Assembly (NCBI RefSeq): GCF_963667045.1 | Contig: NZ_OY762934.1 | Location: forward strand, 186,001 to 250,000 | Source: an uncultured Cohaesibacter sp. | GTDB taxonomy: Bacteria; Pseudomonadota; Alphaproteobacteria; Rhizobiales; Cohaesibacteraceae | Reading direction: 5' to 3' | Length of the DNA: 64,000 nucleotides | Part shown: one piece after another, positions 43,955 through 53,237 of the stretch | Layout of the letters: every line of letters begins with the position of its first letter | Position numbering within the stretch: the first letter of the stretch is position 1 | Translations under genes and position numbers: made by a program | The notes under the pieces: generated by a model | What the model was told of the DNA's origin: nothing | Databases searched by the model: none | Seen by the model: the letters and a program-made list of their open reading frames with translations, nothing else

Positions 43955-46168
43955 ATGCAGCAGCTTATTCATAAGATCACCGGCCTCTTTCTTCTGCCGC
44001 TCGTTCTCGTTCTGAGCCTGAGCGGGGCGGCCCTGTCCATTTATCCCGTTCTCGAGCGAAGCAGCCAGCCTCTGGAAAGCGCCGCGACCCTGTCTGTGGC
44101 CGAGTTGGCCGATGTGGTCAAGGAGGCCCATCCGGGCACATCGCAGATTGTCCGGCGCGCTTCTGGCCAGGTTATCGCCTACTACTATGAGAATGGTGTT
44201 TCCGGGGCCGAGCTGTTCGACCCGTCGACTGGTGCGGACCTTGGTTCCTATCAGCCGTCGCAAACCCAGATCTGGCTGACCGATCTGCATCGGTCGCTGT
44301 TTCTGGGTGATGGCGGGCGCATGACCGCAGGGGTTGGGGCTGCGGTGATGGTGCTTATCTGCGTGTCAGGCCTGATCATGCTCAAGCGGCGTATGGGGGG
44401 CTGGAAACAGCTGTTCGGGCCGGTGCGTGGCACCCTCTCCCAGCGGCTGCATCTGGAAGTCGCCCGCATCGCTGTTGCAGGCCTTTCTCTCAGTGCGCTC
44501 ACCGGGCTTTACATGACGGCAGCCACCTTCGGACTGGCTCCGGATGGCTCAGGTGCGGATGCTGCATTCCCGACTGTCAACGGCGGGACGCCAGCACAGA
44601 TCATTTCCCTTGAAGGCTTGCGCGAAACACCCGTCTCGCAACTGCGGGAGCTTTCCTTCCCCTATGAAGGAGATGCCAAGGATGCCTTCACCCTGACAAC
44701 GGCTGATGGCATGGGCTATGTGGATCAGGCTACCGGTGCGCTGTTGAACTATACGCCCAATGGCAGTGCCAAACAGATCTACGAGTTCATCTATATGCTG
44801 CATACCGGCGAAGGACTGGCTCCACTTGCCCTGCTGCTCGGGGTTGCCTCCCTCGGTGTGCCGCTCATGGGAGTGACCGGTGGTCTCATCTGGTGGCGGA
44901 AACGCCAGAGCAAGATCAAGATTGCAGGCAACGCCAAGACACGTGACGCGGACGCTGTCATCCTCGTGGGGAGTGAAGGCAACAGCACATGGGGCTTTGC
45001 CCGCAGCCTGCACGATGGTCTTGTCAAGGCGGGGTTGCGTGTTCACACCAGCGAGATGAATGCCTTTGCCGGGGACTATCCGCAAGCCAGGCTGATGTTT
45101 GTCCTCACCGCCACCTATGGCGATGGCGAGGCTCCGCGTTCTGCCAAGGGTTTTCTGGCAAAGCTCGGCAAATATGCCGGGGCGCAGAAGATACCGGTTG
45201 CCGTGCTTGGGTTTGGTGATCGCCAGTTCCCTAACTATTGTCAGTACGCACAGGACGTGAACCGTCAGCTCGTCCGGGAGGGATGGCCACTGTTCATGCC
45301 GCTTGCCGAGATCAATCGCCAGTCCGCACAGGAGTTTGCCCGCTGGAGTGAGGCACTGTCCAAACGGCTGGTGTTCGAGCTGGACCTCGAGCCGGTGGTC
45401 TCCCGTGTGCAGCAGCATCAACTGACGCTGGTGTCCCGCAAGGACTACGGTCACGAGGTTCAGGCGCCGACCACGGTCTTCCGCTTCAAGCTGGCCGACC
45501 ACAATCACTCGTGGGTTGCCCGTCTGTTCCGTAAGGGGTTGCCTTCCTTTGAGCCGGGAGATCTGCTCAGCATTACGCCGGAGGGAGACAGTGTGCCGCG
45601 CTACTATTCTCTGGCATCGGCCCGCAAGAACGGCTTTGTCGAGATTTGCGTTCGCAATGTGCCCGGTGGGCTTTGCTCGGGGTATCTGCATGGTCTTCAG
45701 CCGGGGGACAGCATCAAGGCTGCCTTTCAGGCCAACCCGGGCTTCCAGCTCAAGAAATCCAGCGCGCCGGTCATTCTCATTGGTGCCGGTGCCGGGATTG
45801 GTCCACTGATCGGATTTGTGCGCAATAACCAAAAGAAAAGGCAGATGCGGCTCTATTTCGGTGCGCGCCATCCGCAATCGGATTTCCTTTATCACAAGGA
45901 GCTTGGGGACTGGCACAAGACGGGGTTCGTTCATTCGGTCAAGCTTGCCTTTTCCCGAACCCACCAGCGGCTCTATGTGCAGGATCGCATCCGGCAGGAT
46001 GCTGCGGAACTCTCGGCCCTCGTTCGTGATGGCGCCCAGATCATGATCTGCGGTGGTCGGGAGATGGCCAAGGGAATTGAGGAAGCCTTCATGGACGTCC
46101 TCAAGTCTTCCGGCATGGACCTGGCCGACCTCAAGAAGGAGGGGCGTTATGTTGAAGATGTCTTTTGA
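43955..46168 (+). CDS. PepSY-flavodoxin-ferredoxin reductase fusion protein
   Basis: 737 residues in three parts. Residues 1-310 form a PepSY-associated membrane domain with four helices (about 7-30, 122-142, 166-186, 284-308). A flavodoxin domain follows (about 332-470: GSEGNSTWGFA phosphate loop, TATYGDGEAP, LGFGDRQFPNY), then a sulfite-reductase-type FNR domain (RYYSLAS for FAD; GGLCSGYLH; GAGAGIGPL and MICGGREMAKG for NAD(P)H). It should pass electrons from cytoplasmic NAD(P)H through FAD and FMN to the membrane side. Related to the PiuB-type flavoproteins. Overlaps apbE by 20 bases. Confidence 0.88.
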   Translation: MQQLIHKITGLFLLPLVLVLSLSGAALSIYPVLERSSQPLESAATLSVAELADVVKEAHPGTSQIVRRASGQVIAYYYENGVSGAELFDPSTGADLGSYQPSQTQIWLTDLHRSLFLGDGGRMTAGVGAAVMVLICVSGLIMLKRRMGGWKQLFGPVRGTLSQRLHLEVARIAVAGLSLSALTGLYMTAATFGLAPDGSGADAAFPTVNGGTPAQIISLEGLRETPVSQLRELSFPYEGDAKDAFTLTTADGMGYVDQATGALLNYTPNGSAKQIYEFIYMLHTGEGLAPLALLLGVASLGVPLMGVTGGLIWWRKRQSKIKIAGNAKTRDADAVILVGSEGNSTWGFARSLHDGLVKAGLRVHTSEMNAFAGDYPQARLMFVLTATYGDGEAPRSAKGFLAKLGKYAGAQKIPVAVLGFGDRQFPNYCQYAQDVNRQLVREGWPLFMPLAEINRQSAQEFARWSEALSKRLVFELDLEPVVSRVQQHQLTLVSRKDYGHEVQAPTTVFRFKLADHNHSWVARLFRKGLPSFEPGDLLSITPEGDSVPRYYSLASARKNGFVEICVRNVPGGLCSGYLHGLQPGDSIKAAFQANPGFQLKKSSAPVILIGAGAGIGPLIGFVRNNQKKRQMRLYFGARHPQSDFLYHKELGDWHKTGFVHSVKLAFSRTHQRLYVQDRIRQDAAELSALVRDGAQIMICGGREMAKGIEEAFMDVLKSSGMDLADLKKEGRYVEDVF

Positions 46169-47162
46169 TATGCCAAAGGTTGAACCGGTTAGCCCCGGTC
46201 TTCATCGCCATGTCTTCAATGGTCCCACCATGGGCACGCGCTACAGTGCCATCATCATGAGTGAGGAGAGCGAGAAGCCGAAGGGCCTTGATCAGGCCCT
46301 GTTCGAGACGGTGGACCGGGTAGACCGGCAAATGTCGACCTGGAACCCGGCATCAGACCTCATGCGGCTCAATCGGGCCGAGCCGGGACAATGGACGCCT
46401 GTGCCGCGTGAGCTGTTCACGGTGCTGACGGAAGCCATGGCGATCAACCGCGCCTCCAGCGGCCTGTTCGACCCAGCCGTCGGCGACATGGTGGATGCCT
46501 GGGGATTCGGGGCTGCGTCGAAGGAGCCCGATCCGCTCGCAATCCGCCAGCAATTGGGGCGCGGCCGTCCCAAGAGCTGTGACTTCATCGAGTTGGACCC
46601 CGACCGTCTGGCTGTCCGCAAGTCGGTGGCCATGAAGCTTGATCTCTGTGGCATTGCCAAGGGCTATGGCGTCGATGCCATGGCAGATGTTCTCGCTGAT
46701 TTCGGGATCGAGAACGGGCTTGTCGGAATTGACGGCGAGATGCGTGCCCTGGGCGCAAAGGCCGGAGACCTGCCGTGGTCGGTGGCGCTGGAAAAACCCG
46801 ATTACACCACCCGTGCGGCTCTGGGCATGTTGCAGCTGAGCGATTGTGCCATTGCCACCAGTGGCGACTATCGCCACTGGGTGAAGGTTGGCAACCAGAC
46901 CTTCAGCCACACGATGGATCCCCGCCGTGGTGGTCCGTTGCAGAATGACGTGGCTTCGGTGAGTGTCATCGCCGATCGCTGCATGACGGCTGATGCCTGG
47001 GCAACGGCGCTGATGGTGATGGGACATGATGCGGGCGTGCATGTGGCGCGCGCCAAAGGGATCAACGCGCTGTTTGTCGTCCGGGATGGCGATCACCTCA
47101 GGCAGGTCGCCGTGGGGCCACTGTTTGGTGCTGCGGCTGCCAGTGTCAAGGATGTTCACTGA
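46149..47162 (+). CDS. apbE: FAD:protein FMN transferase ApbE
   Basis: 337 residues. ApbE family signatures: GTRYSAI near the N terminus, STWNPASDLMRLN, GLFDPAVGDMVDAWGF, LDLCGIAKGYGVD, ATSGDYRHW and HTMDPRRGGP, the last two near the Mg/FAD site. ApbE transfers FMN from FAD to Ser/Thr in target proteins. I see no signal peptide or lipobox at the ATG (46149, preceded by AGGAGGGG), unlike periplasmic ApbE lipoproteins. Overlaps the fusion gene upstream; terminator at 47198. Confidence 0.92.
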   Translation: MLKMSFDMPKVEPVSPGLHRHVFNGPTMGTRYSAIIMSEESEKPKGLDQALFETVDRVDRQMSTWNPASDLMRLNRAEPGQWTPVPRELFTVLTEAMAINRASSGLFDPAVGDMVDAWGFGAASKEPDPLAIRQQLGRGRPKSCDFIELDPDRLAVRKSVAMKLDLCGIAKGYGVDAMADVLADFGIENGLVGIDGEMRALGAKAGDLPWSVALEKPDYTTRAALGMLQLSDCAIATSGDYRHWVKVGNQTFSHTMDPRRGGPLQNDVASVSVIADRCMTADAWATALMVMGHDAGVHVARAKGINALFVVRDGDHLRQVAVGPLFGAAAASVKDVH

Positions 47163-47197
47163 CAGGTCTCTTTGCAACCAGAGCCGTCAAAATTACG

Positions 47198-47232
47198 AAA
47201 GCCGGACCTCAAGGGATCCGGCTTTCTTTGTT
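47198..47232. terminator. Terminator between apbE and the Gfo/Idh gene
   Basis: Perfect 9-bp stem AAAGCCGGA/TCCGGCTTT (47198-47206, 47217-47225) with a T-rich tail on the plus strand; the flanking A and T runs let it act for the converging minus-strand gene as well. Confidence 0.82.
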
Positions 47233-47247
47233 CTACGGAGGAGCGGC

Positions 47248-48492
47248 TCAACTGGCCCCAATGCGGGCCACAACCGGAACATAGTCTTCGAGGTCATCCA
47301 CCGGGAACGAAACCGTTCGGCCAACTTCTGCCGAATAGTAGAGGCCCATCAGCATCTGGACCACGGCAAGACCATCTTCGAATGTTTCGGCCGGGGTTAC
47401 TCCCTTGCGGAAGCATTCCACCATGTGGCGGTTCTCGTCGGTGTAGCCGTAGATGCCGGCCTCGTCTTCCAGCACGGGCATCAGCCCCTGCTCTGCATTC
47501 TGCTTTTCGACCAGATCCTCGCCCTCGGCACCCGCAATCTCGCGGGACATGAAGATCTTGAGGCCCGTGGCGAGCGAGTTGAACTCCATGGAATACTCCG
47601 GTCCAAGCAGTTCGAGCTGAATGCGCAACCCTGCTCCGACATAGGCCCAGGAGGTGGTTGCCTCGATCATCAGTTCCTTGCCCTCGTCGTCTTCCAGTGC
47701 GATGGTGGCGCGGGCGAAGTCTTCCGACGGACGGTTGCGGTAATCGACGTCAGAGCCGTAGCGGTCGGACAGTTGCTGGGCATATTTCGGCAATGTCCAT
47801 TTGAGATTGGCCACCGTGCCGTTCACCGATTTGATCCGCAGAGAGCTACGCGGCTTTGCCGGATCCGTCAGCAGGTGGCGCGCCACTTCGACGCTGTGGC
47901 ACATCATGTCGTTGAGGACACCGCCGCCCTGCTTGTCTCCCTGCCAGAACCATGCGGCATGAGGCCCTGAATGCTCTTCTGCTGCGCGGGCCAGATAGGG
48001 CCGACCGGCGTTGGCGGCGGCCCGCCGCCAGATGATCTCCTTGCCACGCAGCACCGGCGTACAGAATACCTGATTTTCCAGATAGCCGTGGTTGAGTTTG
48101 GCGTCTTCTGCCAGCCGCAGCATTTCGCGGGCTTCGGATATGGTTCGGGCCAGAGGCTTTTCACAGGCGACGGCAAAGACCTTGCTGCGGTTTTCCGTCA
48201 CCGCAGCGTGGATCTGGCGCATGATGTCAAGGCGGGTATAGTTGGGCGAAAGGATCCAGATGGCATCAATGCTGTCGTCTTCCAGCATGGCATCGAGCGA
48301 GGCAAACGACTGGCAAGGTCCCAGACCGAGCTTGGTGGCCACATTGACGATATGCTGGCGATGGGCCTGTGTGCGGCTGAAAACGCCAGATATGCAGACA
48401 TTGCGCACGCCGAGCATCGATTTGAGATGAAATTCGGCGATGAAGCCGGACCCGACAAGGCCGACATTCAGGGTTTCTTTTGGGTGTGTCAT
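47248..48492 (-). CDS. Gfo/Idh/MocA-family oxidoreductase
   Basis: 414 residues. NAD(P)-binding GLVGSGFIAEFH at the N terminus and the CEKPLA motif carrying the catalytic lysine, then an alpha/beta C-terminal domain (YGYTDENRHMVECFRKG). The start at 48492 has a GGGAGGAGC ribosome site; the frame extends upstream without support. Last gene of the LacI-associated sugar ABC cluster; it probably oxidises the imported sugar, polyol or a derivative. Confidence 0.88.
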   Translation of the reverse strand: MTHPKETLNVGLVGSGFIAEFHLKSMLGVRNVCISGVFSRTQAHRQHIVNVATKLGLGPCQSFASLDAMLEDDSIDAIWILSPNYTRLDIMRQIHAAVTENRSKVFAVACEKPLARTISEAREMLRLAEDAKLNHGYLENQVFCTPVLRGKEIIWRRAAANAGRPYLARAAEEHSGPHAAWFWQGDKQGGGVLNDMMCHSVEVARHLLTDPAKPRSSLRIKSVNGTVANLKWTLPKYAQQLSDRYGSDVDYRNRPSEDFARATIALEDDEGKELMIEATTSWAYVGAGLRIQLELLGPEYSMEFNSLATGLKIFMSREIAGAEGEDLVEKQNAEQGLMPVLEDEAGIYGYTDENRHMVECFRKGVTPAETFEDGLAVVQMLMGLYYSAEVGRTVSFPVDDLEDYVPVVARIGAS

Positions 48493-48611
48493 GGTGCTCC
48501 TCCCACTCACAAGGTTCATGACCTTGCTCTCTTGATGCATGGCCCTCACGATTCATCACGGGAACCGGGCATGCGTCCGTTTATGTGCGGTCTCTGGTTT
48601 TGATCCGATGG

Positions 48612-49631
48612 CTATTCCACGAAATGCTTTGGTGGCGCAGTCGTTTCCCTGACCACGATTTCCGTTGGTACGACGATGCAGTCTGTTTGCGGCTTGTCGC
48701 CGGAAAGATGGGCCAGAAGGCGGGTCATGGCGCGTCGGCCGATTTCGAGACAGGGTTGGCGGACGGTGGTCAGGGCCGGAACGAAGGCTTCCGCCAGATA
48801 GGTGTCATCGAAACCGAAAATGGACAGGTCTTCAGGGACCTCCAGCCCCTTGTTCTTGGCCGCTCTTATGGCGCCAAAGGCCATTTCATCGTTGGCGGTA
48901 TAAATCGCGGTTGGGCGGTCTGGCAGATTGAGCAGCTTGCTGGTGGCCATCTCGCCGCTCCGATAACTAAAGTCGCCCTGTTGGACATAGGCCTCGGGCA
49001 GAGAAAGACCGGATGCCTTCATGGCGTGGCGGAACCCGGCAAGCCGCCGCACGCTCATGCCCTCCGGGATCGGTCCTGCGATATAGGCGATCTTTCGGTG
49101 TCCCAGCGCGACCAGATGGTCGATCGCCTCGATGGAGGCATATTCATTGTCGATCACGACATGGGTCAAGTCGACGTTGTCAATCATTTCAAGAGCCACG
49201 ACTACTTTCTGGGCGATGTCGACCGGCAGATCGCAGTCAAGCGGCATTTTGCCGGTCATCAGGATCATGCCGTCGGCGTGGCCGTGGTTGAGCATGTCGA
49301 AATAGTCGGCCTCACGATTGGGGTCATCTTCGGTGTTGGCCATCAGCAGCGAATAGCCCGCGTCATGAGCAACGCTTTCGGCACCCTTGAAGATGTCGAG
49401 ATAGAACGGGTTGCCGATGTCGCGCACGACAACCAGGATGGACATGGTCTTCTGGGTTCGAAGGTTGCGGGCGCTGATGTTGGGCCGGTAGCGCATGGTC
49501 TGGGCGATCTCACGGACATGGCTGAGGGTTGGTTCCGCCACCAGGCCGGAGCCGCTGAGAGCGCGCGAAACGGTGGTCGGCGAAACGCCGGCCTTGAGGG
49601 CAATATCCTTGATTTTCGCTCGTTTGTTCAC
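48612..49631 (-). CDS. LacI-family transcriptional regulator
   Basis: 339 residues with a GTG start (AAGG 6 bases upstream). HTH and hinge KIKDIALKAGVSPTTVSRALSGSGLV, then a periplasmic-binding-like sugar-sensing domain (VVRDIGNPFY, GHRKIAYIAGP). Located within the ABC operon 59 bases after the distal permease gene. The operators at 54304 and 54327 are its likely targets. Confidence 0.92.
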   Translation of the reverse strand: MNKRAKIKDIALKAGVSPTTVSRALSGSGLVAEPTLSHVREIAQTMRYRPNISARNLRTQKTMSILVVVRDIGNPFYLDIFKGAESVAHDAGYSLLMANTEDDPNREADYFDMLNHGHADGMILMTGKMPLDCDLPVDIAQKVVVALEMIDNVDLTHVVIDNEYASIEAIDHLVALGHRKIAYIAGPIPEGMSVRRLAGFRHAMKASGLSLPEAYVQQGDFSYRSGEMATSKLLNLPDRPTAIYTANDEMAFGAIRAAKNKGLEVPEDLSIFGFDDTYLAEAFVPALTTVRQPCLEIGRRAMTRLLAHLSGDKPQTDCIVVPTEIVVRETTAPPKHFVE

Positions 49632-49690
49632 CTGTTGCCTTCTTTCCCACTCACTGTTTTGCTTCGGCCCTTTTCCAATTGCCTTGCTGC

Positions 49691-50683
49691 CTAACCCCGC
49701 AGGGCCTTGCTGCGGCCATAGAACAGCAGCAGGAACAGCAGGGTGATGCCAAACACCACCTGTCTGCCGGATTCGCCGATGCTGAGTGTGGTCAGGATGC
49801 TCTGCATGAGGATCAGCAGGAAGGCGCCTGCCATGGTGCCGGTGTAGCCGCCCTTGCCGCCGGATAGCGGTGTGCCGCCGAGCACCACGGCAATGATCGA
49901 GGACAGCATATAGCTGTCGCCGACATTGGCAAAGGACGTTCCCGCATAGCCCAGAATGCAGATGCCAGCCAGCGCGGCAAACATGCTCGACAGGGCGAAT
50001 AGCATGACGCGGACCCGCCTGACGGGCACACCGGCCATATAGGCGGCGTTTTCATTCGAGCCGATGGCGTAGATCTTGTAGCCGAGCGAGCTGCGCATCA
50101 GCAGGAAGGCCATCAGCAGCCCCACGGCGATCCAGAGCCATAGGATGCCCGGCAGGTTCAAAAGGAAGGGTTTGGAGACGAAATTGGCCAGCGCCGGTGC
50201 CGCAAGGCCGGACGGAATCCCCTGACGGATGACGACCAGAAGCCCCTGCAAGACGCCGAGCATGCCCAGCGTCATGACCAGCGGCGGGATGCCGAAGATG
50301 GTGACGCCGACACCGTTGATGAGGCCGACGAGCCCACCAGCGGCCAGACAGACAAGGATTGCGGTGACGATGTTGGCGTTGTTGCCATCCATCACATTGC
50401 CCGCTAATACGGCGCTCAGGGATACGACCCCTCCGACAGAGAGATCGATCCCCTCGCGTCCCCCCAGAATAACCAGATTTTGCCCGGCTGCGACGATGCC
50501 GAGCAAGGCTGCCACGATGAGCAGGCGCAGGATCTGCTCCATGGAGGCAAAGCCGGGTGACAGTGTTTCACCAGCTATCAGCAACAGGACGATAAGAATG
50601 AACGCCACAAGCAGCGGGTTCTTGAAATAGACGAGGATCGAGGATCGGCTATCCTGCGGATTGGTCGGCTGCATGATGGTCAT
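49691..50683 (-). CDS. Sugar ABC transporter permease (RbsC-like, second copy)
   Basis: 330 residues, about eight to ten hydrophobic helices. GGREGIDLSVGGVVSLSA and the conserved loop VLGGTPLSGGKGGYTGT identify the ribose/xylose/galactose BPD-transp-2 permease family. The ATG at 50683 overlaps the first permease's stop by 4 bases with GGAGG upstream. Forms a heteromeric channel with the 50680 gene product. Confidence 0.9.
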   Translation of the reverse strand: MTIMQPTNPQDSRSSILVYFKNPLLVAFILIVLLLIAGETLSPGFASMEQILRLLIVAALLGIVAAGQNLVILGGREGIDLSVGGVVSLSAVLAGNVMDGNNANIVTAILVCLAAGGLVGLINGVGVTIFGIPPLVMTLGMLGVLQGLLVVIRQGIPSGLAAPALANFVSKPFLLNLPGILWLWIAVGLLMAFLLMRSSLGYKIYAIGSNENAAYMAGVPVRRVRVMLFALSSMFAALAGICILGYAGTSFANVGDSYMLSSIIAVVLGGTPLSGGKGGYTGTMAGAFLLILMQSILTTLSIGESGRQVVFGITLLFLLLFYGRSKALRG

Positions 50684-51657
50684 TGGCTGATCCTCCGCGA
50701 GGCCAGAACTCCGAGCATCAGAACAACAAGGATCGTCGCACCCTGCGCCAGATTCTGCCATTCGGACGGGATACCGGCATAGAAGACCAGCGAGCTGATA
50801 AGACCGATGATGATGGCTCCGATGGCAGAACCGAAAGCTGACCCGATACCGCCCGAGAGCGCAGTGCCGCCCAGCACGACAGCGGCGACACTCGACAGGG
50901 TCATGGCACCGCCAACCAACGGGTCACCACTGGCTGTGTCGCCGGTGATGCAGAAGGCCGCAAGCGCTGCGAACACGCCGCAAATGACATAGCCATAGAT
51001 CCGGATGCGGGTGACCGACAGGCCGGACTGATAGGCTGACAGCTGGCCGTTGCCGACGGCGAGCAGCTTGGTCACCATGCTTGTCTTGGCCAGCACGGCG
51101 AGGATGGCGATGAGGACGACGGCAAAGAAGAAGACATTCGGAATGCCATAGCTGCGACCGCCATAAACCTTCCAGAACAGGCTCGGGGCTGGCTGGCCAG
51201 CAACCGGCAGAACCCACAGGGCGATGCCCGAGAGCAGGATGCTGGTGGCAAAGGTCGCCACAATGGCCTGCATCCTGAGGCCGGAGACCACGAAACCGTT
51301 GACCAGCCCACATAGTGCGCCGATGAGTATGCCCGCCATCAGCGCCAGCAGAACGGCATAAGGCTCGCCGCCAAGCTGGCTCATGATGACCACGATGGAC
51401 ACATTGACCAGCGACAGGATCGCGCCGACGGACAGGTCGATATCGCCGCTGTAGACCACGAAGGTCTGCCCGACCGACAGGAAGACAAGGGCGAGATAGG
51501 TGCTGGCGACGCCCTTGAGCGCCCGAACGGTCATGCTGTTCGGTTCGGCAATGCCATTGAGGACAAACAGCAGCAGCAGCATGCCAAGCGCTGGCAGGAA
51601 CGGAAAACGCCTAAAGAGCGTTGCCATGCGGGTTTTCAATGCGCGTGATTCTGTCAT
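50680..51657 (-). CDS. Sugar ABC transporter permease (RbsC-like, first copy)
   Basis: 325 residues of the same permease family. YSGDIDLSVGAILSLVN and VLGGTALSGGIGSAFG are the matching conserved segments. Overlaps both the upstream ATPase gene and the downstream permease gene by 4 bases, so all are translationally coupled. Confidence 0.9.
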   Translation of the reverse strand: MTESRALKTRMATLFRRFPFLPALGMLLLLFVLNGIAEPNSMTVRALKGVASTYLALVFLSVGQTFVVYSGDIDLSVGAILSLVNVSIVVIMSQLGGEPYAVLLALMAGILIGALCGLVNGFVVSGLRMQAIVATFATSILLSGIALWVLPVAGQPAPSLFWKVYGGRSYGIPNVFFFAVVLIAILAVLAKTSMVTKLLAVGNGQLSAYQSGLSVTRIRIYGYVICGVFAALAAFCITGDTASGDPLVGGAMTLSSVAAVVLGGTALSGGIGSAFGSAIGAIIIGLISSLVFYAGIPSEWQNLAQGATILVVLMLGVLASRRISQ

Positions 51658-53162
51658 TTCGCCCCCGAATATGCTGCCTGATAGAGATTGAAGCGGGTCT
51701 TGTTCTCGCCCACCAGCTCGCGGGAAACCGAGCCGTTGTTGAAGACCAGAATGCGGTCCGAGTGGGCCAGCAGCTCACTGTCTTCCGAAGAATAGAGAAT
51801 GATGGCCATGCCTTCGTCGGCAAGTTTGCGGACCAGTGCGAAAAGCTCGCTTTTGGCGCTGAGGTCGATGCCCTTGGTGGGATCGTCGAGCAGCAGGACA
51901 TCGGGTGGATTGGTCAACCAGCGGGCGATCACCACCTTCTGCTGGTTGCCCCCCGAAAGCGAACTGATGGAAGCGCCAAGGCTTGCATATTTGGTGTTGA
52001 GCGAAGCAAGGGCGGGCTCGATGATGCGTGAAAGCACACGCGGAAAGGCCAGAAACTTGCGGTCCTTGAGAAAATGGATGGGCGAGACATTTTCAATAAT
52101 CGAGCGCCCGGTGATGACGCCATCGCGCACCCGGTCGCCGGACACATAGGAAAAGCCCCGCTTTATGGCGGCTCTTGGACTGGTCGGATGCACCGGTCTG
52201 CCGTTGAGTTCCAGTGTGCCTGTTGTCAGCCGCTCCGCGCCGAACAGGCTGCGCAGCAGCGTCGATTGCCCCTGCCCGTGCAAACCGCCAAGGCCGAGAA
52301 TCTCGCCTCTTGCAAGAGAGAAGCCGACATTGCGGATCTGGACGCCACCAAGGCCTTTTGCCTTGAGGCAGATTTCCGCATTTGCCATCTGGTCATGCGG
52401 GGATGCACTGACTTGCGCCTCGGTTTCGTGTTGTTCGCCGATCATGTCGCGGATGATGGTCGCCTGATCGGTCTCATTGATCGAGCGCGAGGAGACGGTG
52501 GTGCCATCGCGGATCACGGTGATGCGGTCTGCGATGTCGAAAATCTCGTCCATGCGATGGGAAATGAAGATGATCGAACGTCCCTCCTCCTTCAGTTCCC
52601 GCAGGATGGAGAAAAAGCAGTCGACCTGCGACCGGTCAAGCGCCGAGGTCGGTTCGTCAAAGATCAGGATATCGGCTTCGCTGGCCAGTGTCTTCATGAT
52701 CTCGACCAGCTGCTTCTGGTCGGGACGCAGCTTTGCGACCGGGGTGTCGGCGGAAAAATTCTCTCCGACTACCTTCCTGAACTTGTCGATATAGTGCTCG
52801 GCCCGTCTGTCGAGTTCGGCCTCATCGACAAGACCGCCCGCATGGGTCGGCAGATGATAGAGATTGATATTCTGGGCGATGGACAGGCTGTTGGCCAGGC
52901 TGAGTTCCTGATAGAACAGGCAGATCCCCATGTCTCGAGCCGTTTTGGGCCCGAATAGTGTGACGGGCTTTCCGTTCAGTTCAAACAGCCCCCCGTCCGG
53001 GCGTACACTGCCGGCAACGACCTTGCACAATGTGCTCTTGCCGGACCCGTTGGCTCCGATCAGAACATGGATTTCGCCACTTTCCAGAAGCAGATCCCCA
53101 GAGGCCAAAGCAGTCGTTGCGTCGTAATATTTGCAAATCTGCTGCAGCTTCAATCGACTCAT
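51654..53162 (-). CDS. Sugar ABC transporter double ATPase (RbsA/MglA type)
   Basis: 502 residues with two ATPase domains. Domain 1: Walker A GANGSGKST, Walker B LIFDEPTSALD; its signature reads LRPDQKQ rather than LSGGQ. Domain 2: Walker A region GGLHGQGQST and signature LSGGNQQKV, Walker B VLLLDDPTKGID. Degenerate motifs in one half are usual for sugar double ATPases. It follows the binding-protein gene after a hairpin-containing gap of 75 bases. Confidence 0.92.
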   Translation of the reverse strand: MSRLKLQQICKYYDATTALASGDLLLESGEIHVLIGANGSGKSTLCKVVAGSVRPDGGLFELNGKPVTLFGPKTARDMGICLFYQELSLANSLSIAQNINLYHLPTHAGGLVDEAELDRRAEHYIDKFRKVVGENFSADTPVAKLRPDQKQLVEIMKTLASEADILIFDEPTSALDRSQVDCFFSILRELKEEGRSIIFISHRMDEIFDIADRITVIRDGTTVSSRSINETDQATIIRDMIGEQHETEAQVSASPHDQMANAEICLKAKGLGGVQIRNVGFSLARGEILGLGGLHGQGQSTLLRSLFGAERLTTGTLELNGRPVHPTSPRAAIKRGFSYVSGDRVRDGVITGRSIIENVSPIHFLKDRKFLAFPRVLSRIIEPALASLNTKYASLGASISSLSGGNQQKVVIARWLTNPPDVLLLDDPTKGIDLSAKSELFALVRKLADEGMAIILYSSEDSELLAHSDRILVFNNGSVSRELVGENKTRFNLYQAAYSGAK

Positions 53163-53197
53163 CTTGCCCGCACCTTCGTTATCGTCTGTCGATGCTT

Positions 53198-53221
53198 GCC
53201 GCTGGCCGAGGGGCCAGCGGC
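53198..53221 (-). other. Intercistronic hairpin after the sugar-binding-protein gene
   Basis: Perfect 10-bp stem GCCGCTGGCC/GGCCAGCGGC with a 4-base loop between the binding-protein stop (53238) and the ATPase start (53162). No U tract follows on the minus strand. Probably a 3' stabiliser that keeps binding-protein mRNA in excess. Confidence 0.65.
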
Positions 53222-53237
53222 ATCATGATCATCGGGA

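Noticed and set aside
44549-45964. 471-residue minus-strand open frame opposite the PepSY fusion gene
   Set aside because: No motif, odd composition; the plus-strand frame carries complete flavodoxin and FNR signatures.
52400-52960. Degenerate ATPase signature (LRPDQKQ) as evidence for a broken transporter
   Set aside because: Asymmetric motifs are normal in sugar double ATPases and the rest of the protein is intact.
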